Shown: in pieces, positions 49,715 through 57,826 of the stretch | Position numbering within the stretch: position 1 is the stretch's first letter | Layout: the number at the start of each line of letters is the position of its first letter | Assembly: GCA_027943745.1 (NCBI GenBank) | Contig: AP025763.1 | Coordinates: 1,488,001 to 1,552,000, forward strand | DNA length: 64,000 nt | Source: Neptuniibacter victor | GTDB taxonomy: Bacteria; Pseudomonadota; Gammaproteobacteria; Pseudomonadales; Balneatricaceae | Direction of reading: 5' to 3' | Made by a program: the position numbers and the translations under genes | The notes under the pieces: generated by a model | What the model saw: only the letters and a program-made list of their open reading frames with translations | What the model was told of the DNA's origin: nothing | Database searches by the model: none

Positions 49715-51022
49715 TTAACGTCCTGAGGAACGTAGGTTCTGTACCGAGAACTTCTGTTCTGGGCTAAGTTTAGGGTCTAGCTGTCCTTTGAATTGGCCCG
49801 TTGTACAGTGGTTAGCTTGCAGATCTACCATTGAAAACGCATCATCAATGGACACACCGCTGCCTTTATTCGCCGCTAAGTGATGGTCTGGATGAGACTG
49901 ACCAATGGTGAATATCTTCCATAGCTCGCCTTTACGGTCATAAGCGTTGGTACGAGGAATAGCGAATGTTTGCGCATCCATAAAGTGAACACGTTTTGAG
50001 AGAGGGTGGTTTGGATCAACCGGAGCTGATTCCACTTCGTACACTTTACGAACCTGCCAGCTTACATTCGGGAAACATTGGCCTTTACCCGTGAAGCTAA
50101 CTACTTGATAGCCATCTTCATCCTTATGGGTATCAGGATCTAATGGTTCATCATTGTGGTTGTAGTAGGGCATTAGCATTTCGCGGGTACCTTTGTAGGT
50201 CCACTTCATATCACTAATACGGCCGTTATAACCCTCAAAGTCTTCGATCATCAGATCCGAACCTAGGAATGCATCGGTTGTCTGTCCACTTGATAGACGG
50301 CGTACACGGCGTTGAAAACCTAGATACAGGTAAGCGTTATCGCGTTTAAGGTCATCTTCGTAGCGGTGAATTAGAAGCTGAGTGTTCTTAACATCGAATG
50401 GCTCTAAAACCTGTACGTAGATACCACGGAACAGGTTTGATGGATTCGGTTCGATATCAGGCATAGGCTCCTGTTTTACGCGGTGCTTGTAGTTGAGGAA
50501 GTGGAAGTTGAACTTCAACATACGCTCCTCTTTTCCGGATGCCATATCACGGAACTTCCAATAGAACGGGTAGACCGCGCCTGTGTCACCCCAGTTATAG
50601 CCATACTTAAAGTTGAAGGCCATTTTCTCGCCAGCGCGAGGATCATCTAATGATGGTTCTTCTGGGAAGGGGCGACCTGCAACAAAGCCGTTAATTTCAC
50701 CTGACTTTTCGCCAAGGCTGGTGGTGTTTAAGTTCTTACGTGTTGCTTCGACATAGCTCTCATGGAGATCGAAAGAGGTTGTTTCTCCAACGCGAATTTC
50801 ATAATCACCGTTTTTGATAAACTTATACATCGCTGGATCAAGCGCATCTTTCACCGATTCAACATTACTTTTATTAATCGTCATACCGGGTTTTAAATTG
50901 GAAAACTCTTTAGCACCGTTTTTGTATGGGTAAAATGAATTTTCAACATCATCCAAAGTTGCAGCATGAACAGGCGCTACAAGCGCACCGGCCATCATCA
51001 TACTTACTACTGTCTTTTTCAT
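49715..51022 (-). CDS. DUF1329 family periplasmic/outer-membrane-associated protein
   Basis: 435 aa with a Sec signal ending at VHA. The long beta-rich body has features of DUF1329 proteins (LDDVENSFYPYKNGAKEFSNLKPGMTI, NFHFLNYKHRVKQEP, EDFEGYNGRISDMKWTYKG). These are related in fold to LolA/LolB-like lipoprotein carriers. They are nearly always encoded next to a DUF1302 protein, as here (26 bp downstream of it). A role in carrying a lipid-like molecule between membranes is inference from fold and context. Confidence 0.88.
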   Translation of the reverse strand: MKKTVVSMMMAGALVAPVHAATLDDVENSFYPYKNGAKEFSNLKPGMTINKSNVESVKDALDPAMYKFIKNGDYEIRVGETTSFDLHESYVEATRKNLNTTSLGEKSGEINGFVAGRPFPEEPSLDDPRAGEKMAFNFKYGYNWGDTGAVYPFYWKFRDMASGKEERMLKFNFHFLNYKHRVKQEPMPDIEPNPSNLFRGIYVQVLEPFDVKNTQLLIHRYEDDLKRDNAYLYLGFQRRVRRLSSGQTTDAFLGSDLMIEDFEGYNGRISDMKWTYKGTREMLMPYYNHNDEPLDPDTHKDEDGYQVVSFTGKGQCFPNVSWQVRKVYEVESAPVDPNHPLSKRVHFMDAQTFAIPRTNAYDRKGELWKIFTIGQSHPDHHLAANKGSGVSIDDAFSMVDLQANHCTTGQFKGQLDPKLSPEQKFSVQNLRSSGR

Positions 51023-51048
51023 GTTTGTATCCTTTTTATTATCAATGC

Positions 51049-52674
51049 TTAGAAGCTATAGCGAACGGTGAATTGTATTTCGTCTTCTTGATTTGCTACG
51101 CCAATTGGGCCGTTTAGGAAGCGAGCGAGAGGTTCATATTGAGGAACACCGGCATTACCTGGAACGTTCGCGGATGCACTCCATGGAAACTTCTCATCGC
51201 CGCCAAATTTGACATTTAGACCAGCGTTAAACATCCAATGATTATCTGGCGTCCAAGAGATGCTTGGTGCGATAGCTGTCGCCTTGGCTGCAAAGTCATG
51301 TGCGAAAATGACTTGCGGGCTTAGGCGGTTGTTTTTGTACCAGCCTTTAAATAGGGCTGTAGCGATCCAGTTGTCTTCATCCATCGGCATATCGGCTTCG
51401 TGATCGAGAATATGCTCGCCGAAAAGCTGAGTTGAGATTAAGAACGCGCTTGAAGTACCCAGTGATGGGATAACAAGGTTCTTATCAAAACCTATGACAT
51501 AACGCAGCATGTCGGTTTCGGCATTACCGTTAAGATCGCGTGGCTGTTCTTCGCCTTGTGTGTAGGCAACTTCCATGCGCCATACGGCATCCATGTCCAT
51601 TGAATAATAATCAAGGGAGCCACCGAGTAGGGTTACACGAGGGAATTTGATATCGAACAAACCGTCACCTGCGGGTGTTGCAGGGTTAGGACCGCGCCAA
51701 TGAATCGATGGCAGTTGTTGGCGATAGTGAAGGGCGTTAACAGAGAATGTAGTATCGCCATACACACCTTCCCACTTCGCACCGAATTGGGTGTTAGATA
51801 GATCCCAGCCTGGTTCTTGCACATCATGAATAACTGGAATTGTGCCAGCTAGTTTTGCTGAGAAGAAACAACCCGCATCAACCATGACATAGGATTGGCC
51901 ACAGGTACCCATATTATGGGGGCGGAATTTGTCTACATTCCAGATTAGCTGGAAGTTAGAATCATCTAATACTTCGTTTGGTCCCATGCGCCATTCGGCG
52001 GTGAACATCCATTGTGGAATACGGATATCTTCTAACTCGTCGTAAATATTATGACGGGAATAGTCCACCGGGTTGATTACATCAAGTACACGGAATAGAT
52101 CGGTTTTACCCCAAACAACTTGTTGTTTACCAAAGCTGAAGTTAAATACATCACCGTTGGCAAGTTGCTTATCTGCTGTAATATAAAACTCTCGGATGAA
52201 ATCCAGACGATCATTAAACTCGGCAAACTTAGCGTCGTTTTCATCTTGATCCATATAACCGTCTAAGTTGTTACATATAGTCGGGTCATTTTCACATGGG
52301 AAAGGCGTTCCCGGTGTTAGCAATGCAGAAGATGAAACGGTCGAGTTATCGTGCCAGCTTTCACCTAAGTATTGCTGCTGAGCATCTTTACCAAATTCAC
52401 TGCTATTTAGGTCATAAACACCGTCATAACTGCCGCGAAGAACACCATTGATACTGACATTGCTCCAGCTATCGGATTCTATCGATTTAGAAAACTCCGC
52501 TTGGGCGGTATTACGGAATTTGGACAACCCCTTTTTATCACGGAAGTAAGTCGCATTTTCCACAAAACCTGACCATTCTATCTCTCCTGCAGAGACTGTT
52601 GAGCCGTAACTCAATGTCAGTCCAGCAGCCACCCCAATGGCCAATGTGTTGAGGGTTGTTATTTTTTTTGTCAT
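51049..52674 (-). CDS. DUF1302 family outer-membrane barrel protein
   Basis: 541 aa with a signal ending at VSAGE. The body has alternating beta strands rich in aromatic residues, and the C-terminus QFTVRYSF ends in Phe, the outer-membrane insertion signal. Stretches such as FNFSFGKQQVVWGKTDLFRVLDVINPVDYSRH are typical of DUF1302. These proteins are found with DUF1329 and RND/MMPL genes in clusters for hydrophobic compounds. It probably forms the outer-membrane component for uptake or export of the operon's substrate. Confidence 0.88.
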   Translation of the reverse strand: MTKKITTLNTLAIGVAAGLTLSYGSTVSAGEIEWSGFVENATYFRDKKGLSKFRNTAQAEFSKSIESDSWSNVSINGVLRGSYDGVYDLNSSEFGKDAQQQYLGESWHDNSTVSSSALLTPGTPFPCENDPTICNNLDGYMDQDENDAKFAEFNDRLDFIREFYITADKQLANGDVFNFSFGKQQVVWGKTDLFRVLDVINPVDYSRHNIYDELEDIRIPQWMFTAEWRMGPNEVLDDSNFQLIWNVDKFRPHNMGTCGQSYVMVDAGCFFSAKLAGTIPVIHDVQEPGWDLSNTQFGAKWEGVYGDTTFSVNALHYRQQLPSIHWRGPNPATPAGDGLFDIKFPRVTLLGGSLDYYSMDMDAVWRMEVAYTQGEEQPRDLNGNAETDMLRYVIGFDKNLVIPSLGTSSAFLISTQLFGEHILDHEADMPMDEDNWIATALFKGWYKNNRLSPQVIFAHDFAAKATAIAPSISWTPDNHWMFNAGLNVKFGGDEKFPWSASANVPGNAGVPQYEPLARFLNGPIGVANQEDEIQFTVRYSF

Positions 52675-52741
52675 CTCTGAACCCCTTCAGGCTTTTTGTT
52701 TTTAAAGTACTTATCTTTGTAAAAACGAAACTATCCAGAGG

Positions 52742-55132
52742 TTAGGCGTGGATCACGCCGTCCTCATCTTGATAGGCTTTGCAAATAAACTTGGGTTTAA
52801 ATACCAGTACCCAGCTCGGCACTAGAAGCATTGCCGCTGCACCGTTGAGAATAACCATGACGGTCAATAACAATGCCGCGTCGGATTGAAAGCGTAGGTC
52901 TGACAGAAGTACCCACATGACGATACCCGCGATCAATGTAATCGCAGTAAAGCTAATGGCTAATCCTGTTGTTCGTATGGCTTGGCGCACGGCTGCGCTT
53001 AGATCTTGGCGCGCGACCATTTCTGAACGAATGCGATCCATCATGTAAATAGAGTAATCGATGCCGACACCCACCCCAACGGCAATGATAGGCACTGTAT
53101 TGATGTTGATACCCATCTGGGTGATACCCATGTAGGCATAGGTCAACGTGGTGGCAAAGAGCATTGCCATAAACATCATGGTTCCAGCGGCCAGAGACTG
53201 ATAAAAGAACATCACCATGATAAAGATTAGGATGAATACCAATGGGAGTACCCATAAGTTAGTTTCATAGGCAGCTTCGTTCATCGCGGCTGTTACGCCA
53301 ATCGTACCGCCAGCTAGGCGTATCTCTAGACCTTCTACTTTTCCTTTATTAGCAGTGATCCACTCTTTGGCTTGATGGATGGCACGGCGAATGGTTTCAC
53401 CTTGGTGATCTTTGTAATAAAAAACCAAATTGGCGATACGCTCATCGGTATCTACAAATTCATTTAGAGCACCTGGTATTGGGCTGGACATCATGTAGGT
53501 AAACATTAATCCGCCAACATACATCTGATCGTTAGGTATCTGTGTCCAACGAGGGTCATCATTATGCAGGAGGCGGTTTACCTGTTTGACGAGATCGGGG
53601 ATGCCTTTGGCTCCGCCAACTTCTGGGTCAAGCATCATGTGCTTTTCTAAATCGCTGAGTGCAGCCAAAACTTCTGGGCGTTTAATACCGCCTTTCTCCG
53701 AGGCTTCTGCCACGATGTAGAGCTCTTCTGATCCAGGAAAACTGTCATTAACGGCTTTTGAGGATAGGTTATAGTCATGGTCTTGATAGAGAATAGGGGA
53801 GCCGGGTTCTGATTCTCCGATGACTACTTTCGAGGAAAAATACCAACCACCGCAAAGCAGAAATGCGGCGACCCAAAGCGCATTCTTAGCCGCGCGGGGA
53901 CCACTGATGAGCTCAGCGCAGGCAAAACCAACATTACGAAAAATGTTGTGCTTCACTTCGGTGTTTTTAGGTTTTGGTAGAATTGAAAGCAGTAAAGGCA
54001 CCGCTAGCAATACGGTAATAATAATGCACAACGCCCATAACGAAGCGTAGTGGGCTAGCTTTGTATTTAGCGGGATAGAACCAATAGCAATCAGTAACAA
54101 ACCAATCGCATCTGATACGACACCTAAACTGCCTGGACGAAAGAGGTTTTCAAAGGTGCTGCGTGCAGCCAGATGGTGGTCTGCATGCGTATTCAGCTCT
54201 TGATAGTAACGTTCAACAATCTGGATGCCATGGGACATTGCTCGGGCAGAGATTAGAAAGGGAATAACGAGCCCTAGTGGATCTAAGTTGTACCCAAAAA
54301 GGGAGATAATACCTATGCCCCAAATAGACGAAACAACCACCGCTGCGAGAGGGATCAGTACGCCATAGGCCTTGCGGAAATAGAAGATCAGTAGGGACAG
54401 CATGATCAGGGCGGTAAACAAGAATATTTCAATAATCTGATCTAGATATTGGTATGCCCAACCAACCAGCATTGGTTGGCCTGTCACATGAATCTTGACG
54501 CCAGCAATAGACTCGTCAGCCCGCATTTTTTGGATTTCGTTGAAGGTTTTAACATAATCTAATTGGCCTTCATTCAACTGGGCTTTGATAAGCGCCATTT
54601 TCATATCAGGTGAGACAAGTGGGCCGTAAACACGAGGGTCTGCAACGACGTCAGAACGCAGCTCTGCGAGCGCTTCTGAATTAATTTCACCACCTTGAGG
54701 ATCGTAATACGCTTCTGAATTCACGTTTCCTTCAGGGGTCATCCACACTTTACGTGAGTTGCGATGGGTTACACTGGCAACCAAGTTATGGTTAATTCCC
54801 GGTAGGCTATCTACCGCCATGGTGATGCGGTGGATTTTTGAAAGGGCTTCATTGGTGAAGATGTCACCGTTTTCAACTTCTACACCCACAATGATGACGT
54901 TTGCACCTCCAAAAGACTCTTTTATCTCATTGTGAAGTTCAATATAGGTGTGTTCTTGCGGTAATAGATCTGCAAAATCAGAGTACATTTTTACGCTAGG
55001 AATCTGATAGGCGAAGAACAAAGTCACTAGCAGTATCAGACTAAGAATTAACTTCGGACGAGCAAACACTGCTTCATCTAGGTTATGAAGAAGGTGTGTG
55101 GCCTTATGGGCCTGTGCGGACTTCTTATCCAT
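52742..55132 (-). CDS. RND/MMPL-type transporter
   Basis: 796 aa. There are about twelve membrane helices in two halves, each with a periplasmic loop of 150-200 residues. The first half begins RPKLILSLILLVTLFFAYQIPSVKMYSDFADLLP. The permease motif IAVGVGVGIDYSIYMMDR is in the second half. This MMPL/hopanoid-exporter-like branch moves hydrophobic molecules and needs no separate membrane-fusion protein. It lies between the YCF48-like and DUF1302 genes with short gaps (12 and 67 bp). Confidence 0.9.
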   Translation of the reverse strand: MDKKSAQAHKATHLLHNLDEAVFARPKLILSLILLVTLFFAYQIPSVKMYSDFADLLPQEHTYIELHNEIKESFGGANVIIVGVEVENGDIFTNEALSKIHRITMAVDSLPGINHNLVASVTHRNSRKVWMTPEGNVNSEAYYDPQGGEINSEALAELRSDVVADPRVYGPLVSPDMKMALIKAQLNEGQLDYVKTFNEIQKMRADESIAGVKIHVTGQPMLVGWAYQYLDQIIEIFLFTALIMLSLLIFYFRKAYGVLIPLAAVVVSSIWGIGIISLFGYNLDPLGLVIPFLISARAMSHGIQIVERYYQELNTHADHHLAARSTFENLFRPGSLGVVSDAIGLLLIAIGSIPLNTKLAHYASLWALCIIITVLLAVPLLLSILPKPKNTEVKHNIFRNVGFACAELISGPRAAKNALWVAAFLLCGGWYFSSKVVIGESEPGSPILYQDHDYNLSSKAVNDSFPGSEELYIVAEASEKGGIKRPEVLAALSDLEKHMMLDPEVGGAKGIPDLVKQVNRLLHNDDPRWTQIPNDQMYVGGLMFTYMMSSPIPGALNEFVDTDERIANLVFYYKDHQGETIRRAIHQAKEWITANKGKVEGLEIRLAGGTIGVTAAMNEAAYETNLWVLPLVFILIFIMVMFFYQSLAAGTMMFMAMLFATTLTYAYMGITQMGININTVPIIAVGVGVGIDYSIYMMDRIRSEMVARQDLSAAVRQAIRTTGLAISFTAITLIAGIVMWVLLSDLRFQSDAALLLTVMVILNGAAAMLLVPSWVLVFKPKFICKAYQDEDGVIHA

Positions 55133-55144
55133 GACGGAGGCCTC

Positions 55145-56149
55145 TTATTTTTGGCTAACTTGTGAATTATGAGTGGGAGCGATATCTAAGGTGTAAAGCG
55201 ATCCAGAACCCCCAGCTAAAAGAAGTTTTCCGTCACTTATTTGCTGCGCTCCACGAAGGTAAACAGGCTTGCCGTTCGTTGGTAAACGTTTCCAATCTAA
55301 GCCGGTGTATTCAAGAACGGTGCCGTGGTCGCCAAACGCAAAGAGCTTCTTGTCTGTTTGGTAGAAACCATAAAGTGGTGATTCTGTTGGGGTTTGCTGC
55401 TGTGTCCAATTTAGGCCATCGGTTGTATGTAAAATTTGACCGCTAAGTCCAGCGACCCAACCTTTCTTTGCTGATTGGAAATATGCCCCCTGAGTGTAAA
55501 AGTCATTGGGTAAATATTCAGCAGGGTTCCAAGATGCGCCGGCATCATCGCTACGACTGAAAAGTCCGAACTCACCGGTAATCACCGCAGTCGATTGATC
55601 GATAAATTGAATGCCCGTTAGCATGGCATCTTCGTTAAGGGTGTTTTCAGACCAGGTTTGTCCACGATCTTTAGAGTGGATAATGGTCGAAAAGCTTCCG
55701 ACTACCCAGATGCTGTTATCTGGAGCACAAGTGAGGTCGAGTACGTCTTCACGAGTGGGTAATTGAAAGGGTGTCCAGTTGATGCCGTTATCGCTACTAT
55801 GCCAAACTTTTTTATCCATACTTAACGCGACAAAGCTTTGGTCCGGGCACGTGGCGATGTCAATTAGACTCGCATTGGTTGCAAGGCTCTGGCGAGTCCA
55901 TTCCAGTGATGTAATAGGGCTTGTTAGGACTAACCCATCATTACCAACCACGGTAATCACTTCGCTATTGGCTGATATATTTTGAAAATGATCTGTGCGG
56001 CGGACAGATTTAGCTTTTTCTTGTTCAACCCCTTCAAGGTTAAGTGGGGCTTCGCAACCGGTTAAGGCAACTCCTAGCATAGAAATAAGGAGGCCGGGTT
56101 TAACCGTGAGTGCGATGATCTTGTTTGTTGTTATAGATGTCATCGTCAA
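55145..56149 (-). CDS. YCF48/BNR-repeat beta-propeller lipoprotein
   Basis: 334 aa. The signal ends at LTGC, a lipobox, so it is probably an anchored lipoprotein. The body has repeated units of the YCF48/sialidase-like propeller type: WHSSDNGINWTPFQLP, IHSKDRGQTWSENTL, FSRSDDAGASWNPAEY, LHTTDGLNWTQQQTP. Proteins of this kind accompany MMPL, DUF1302 and DUF1329 genes in many proteobacteria. Its exact job is unknown. It starts 9 bp after the MobA-like gene, which ties the transport genes to the hydroxylase genes. Confidence 0.85.
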   Translation of the reverse strand: MTMTSITTNKIIALTVKPGLLISMLGVALTGCEAPLNLEGVEQEKAKSVRRTDHFQNISANSEVITVVGNDGLVLTSPITSLEWTRQSLATNASLIDIATCPDQSFVALSMDKKVWHSSDNGINWTPFQLPTREDVLDLTCAPDNSIWVVGSFSTIIHSKDRGQTWSENTLNEDAMLTGIQFIDQSTAVITGEFGLFSRSDDAGASWNPAEYLPNDFYTQGAYFQSAKKGWVAGLSGQILHTTDGLNWTQQQTPTESPLYGFYQTDKKLFAFGDHGTVLEYTGLDWKRLPTNGKPVYLRGAQQISDGKLLLAGGSGSLYTLDIAPTHNSQVSQK

Positions 56150-56158
56150 CGTCTCTAT

Positions 56159-56755
56159 TTATAATTTGTTATGTTTGTATCTATTCCACTGAGTCTCTGA
56201 ATTTAGGTTACAAAGGACTTTCGCTGAGCTCACTTTTACGCGTGCAACTGAGCGGTTATCCAGCAACCTAAGCTGTTTATCGAGACGAGCTTCATCAGCG
56301 TGAACATCGACACGCTTCAAGTTTTTAACTACGTGGTTACTCAGGAGTAGAGGGTGACCTCCTTTTCCTGAAAAACTCGGTTTTGCTGCCTTATTACCCT
56401 TTAGGGCTAGTCGTAATTGGTGCAAAATTTTGGTGGAAGGTACTGGGCTATCAAGTGGTACGAGCAGGGTATGACCACTATTGAAACCGCTAAGTGCATT
56501 CACTAAGGTGCTAAAAGAACCGTTTTCTGGGGTAGGGTTGTGTTTTTGCAAAGTGCCGGTTGCTTTCGCCAGTAATCTACGTGGACGGAACCCTGTCGCT
56601 AATATAATCCGTTGATAACCCGCTTTGCGTAGTTGCAATATCTGATATTCAAGCCAGCTATAACCGATGCCGTTGGTTGTTATTTGACGCAGCCCTTTAT
56701 GAATACGACCGCTGCGACTTGAGCGCCCTCCAGCAAGAATAATTGCAGTACTCAT
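56159..56755 (-). CDS. MobA/MocA-like nucleotidyltransferase
   Basis: 198 aa with the nucleotide-binding N-terminus AIILAGGRSSRSGRIHKGL and, later, VPLDSPVPS and GGHPLLLS. This pattern matches MocA-type enzymes, which attach CMP to molybdopterin for molybdenum hydroxylases. The usual Mg-binding GDMP-like motif is altered to LDSP. It overlaps the end of xdhC by 4 bp (ATGA), so it is very likely dedicated to the hydroxylase of this operon. Confidence 0.85.
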   Translation of the reverse strand: MSTAIILAGGRSSRSGRIHKGLRQITTNGIGYSWLEYQILQLRKAGYQRIILATGFRPRRLLAKATGTLQKHNPTPENGSFSTLVNALSGFNSGHTLLVPLDSPVPSTKILHQLRLALKGNKAAKPSFSGKGGHPLLLSNHVVKNLKRVDVHADEARLDKQLRLLDNRSVARVKVSSAKVLCNLNSETQWNRYKHNKL

Positions 56756-57756
56756 GCTGCCGTCCCTGTTAATTGAAGCTGACGTAACTGCAACAGTTCA
56801 GCCATGCAACTTACCGCGACTGCCATCGGCTCTTTGCCCATGTCAGGTAAGCCAATAGGCATGTGGATGTGGCTATCATCTATCCCTTCATCATCGAGGC
56901 GATGACGGAATCTTGCGGCTTTGGTTTTGCTGCCTATGACCCCCAGATATCCTAAATCCCACTCACTCATTTGCGCGAGCAGTTGATAATCCAGTTTATG
57001 GCTATGCGTCATGATTAGGACGGTTGTGTTTTCATCCGCCTGATCAACGGCTTCAGGGAGAGCAGAAGTACGGACTCTTATCTCAGGTGAAAACGCTTCT
57101 GGATCCGCCCATTGCGGGCGACCATCAAAAACCGACACGCGATAATCTAGCGTTGTGGCTAAAGGAGCTAGACAGCGTGCGATATGACCCGCGCCGAAAA
57201 TCCATAGTTGGGGGGCGTGTTTAGCTCTCCGAATCCAATTGCTTGATCCCGATGTCATATAGCGTTCGGCTGAACTTTTAACCAAGTGAGGTTTCCAGTT
57301 ACTGGTATCGCCAAGTGCTTGTTGGTTGACGGTAAAACCACCGCATAGGGTTAGATAGTTTTCAGCATTCACTTGATAGATACGATGCGAGTGGTCATTC
57401 ATCAGTGTGGATAGTGATCTAGGTAGCATCACCAGATGCGCTTCCACACGCCCACCGCAGCATTGGTCTGTATGGCAACCCAATCCATGATCGATCTGCA
57501 TTGTGGGAGCAGGGGGCAATTGACCAGTTTCCTGTAAACGCCACCATGCCATCTGACCTGCTTGCATTAGCTTCCATTCCAGATTGCCACCACCAACTGA
57601 GCCGACCCATCTGCCATTGCTCAGTAACAGCATAGAGTCACCGGCACGGGTAGGAGCAGAGCCTTTCACATTGGTGATTATTGCTTCCAAAACCGGATAG
57701 GCTTGCGCACTGTCGGGTTGTTGGAAAGGCAGCAATTGTTCTGCATTCTGGTTCAT
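56752..57756 (-). CDS. XdhC/CoxI-family maturation factor
   Basis: 334 aa. An N-terminal XdhC domain (AIITNVKGSAPTRAGDSMLLLSNGRWVGSVGGGNLE) and a C-terminal Rossmann domain (LWIFGAGHIARCLAPLATTLDYRVSVFDGRP). XdhC proteins bind molybdopterin, promote its sulfuration and insert it into xanthine-dehydrogenase-type enzymes. A CCGG pattern (HTDQCCGGR) is present near residue 100. It is preceded by a good GAGGAG ribosome site and overlaps the next gene by 4 bp. Confidence 0.92.
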   Translation of the reverse strand: MNQNAEQLLPFQQPDSAQAYPVLEAIITNVKGSAPTRAGDSMLLLSNGRWVGSVGGGNLEWKLMQAGQMAWWRLQETGQLPPAPTMQIDHGLGCHTDQCCGGRVEAHLVMLPRSLSTLMNDHSHRIYQVNAENYLTLCGGFTVNQQALGDTSNWKPHLVKSSAERYMTSGSSNWIRRAKHAPQLWIFGAGHIARCLAPLATTLDYRVSVFDGRPQWADPEAFSPEIRVRTSALPEAVDQADENTTVLIMTHSHKLDYQLLAQMSEWDLGYLGVIGSKTKAARFRHRLDDEGIDDSHIHMPIGLPDMGKEPMAVAVSCMAELLQLRQLQLTGTAA

Positions 57757-57796
57757 AACGATCTCCTCAAGGTTTTTCGCTACGCTTTGAATGAAA

Positions 57797-57819
57797 GGGT
57801 GGGCAGTAACGGCCCACCC
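57797..57819 (-). other. Intercistronic hairpin between the large-subunit and xdhC genes
   Basis: GGGTGGGC (57797-57804) and GCCCACCC (57812-57819) form a perfect 8-bp stem with a 7-nt loop, 8 bp after the large-subunit stop. No strong T-run follows on the minus strand, so it may be an RNA-processing or stability element, or a leaky terminator that lowers expression of the accessory genes. Confidence 0.65.
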
Positions 57820-57826
57820 AGATCAC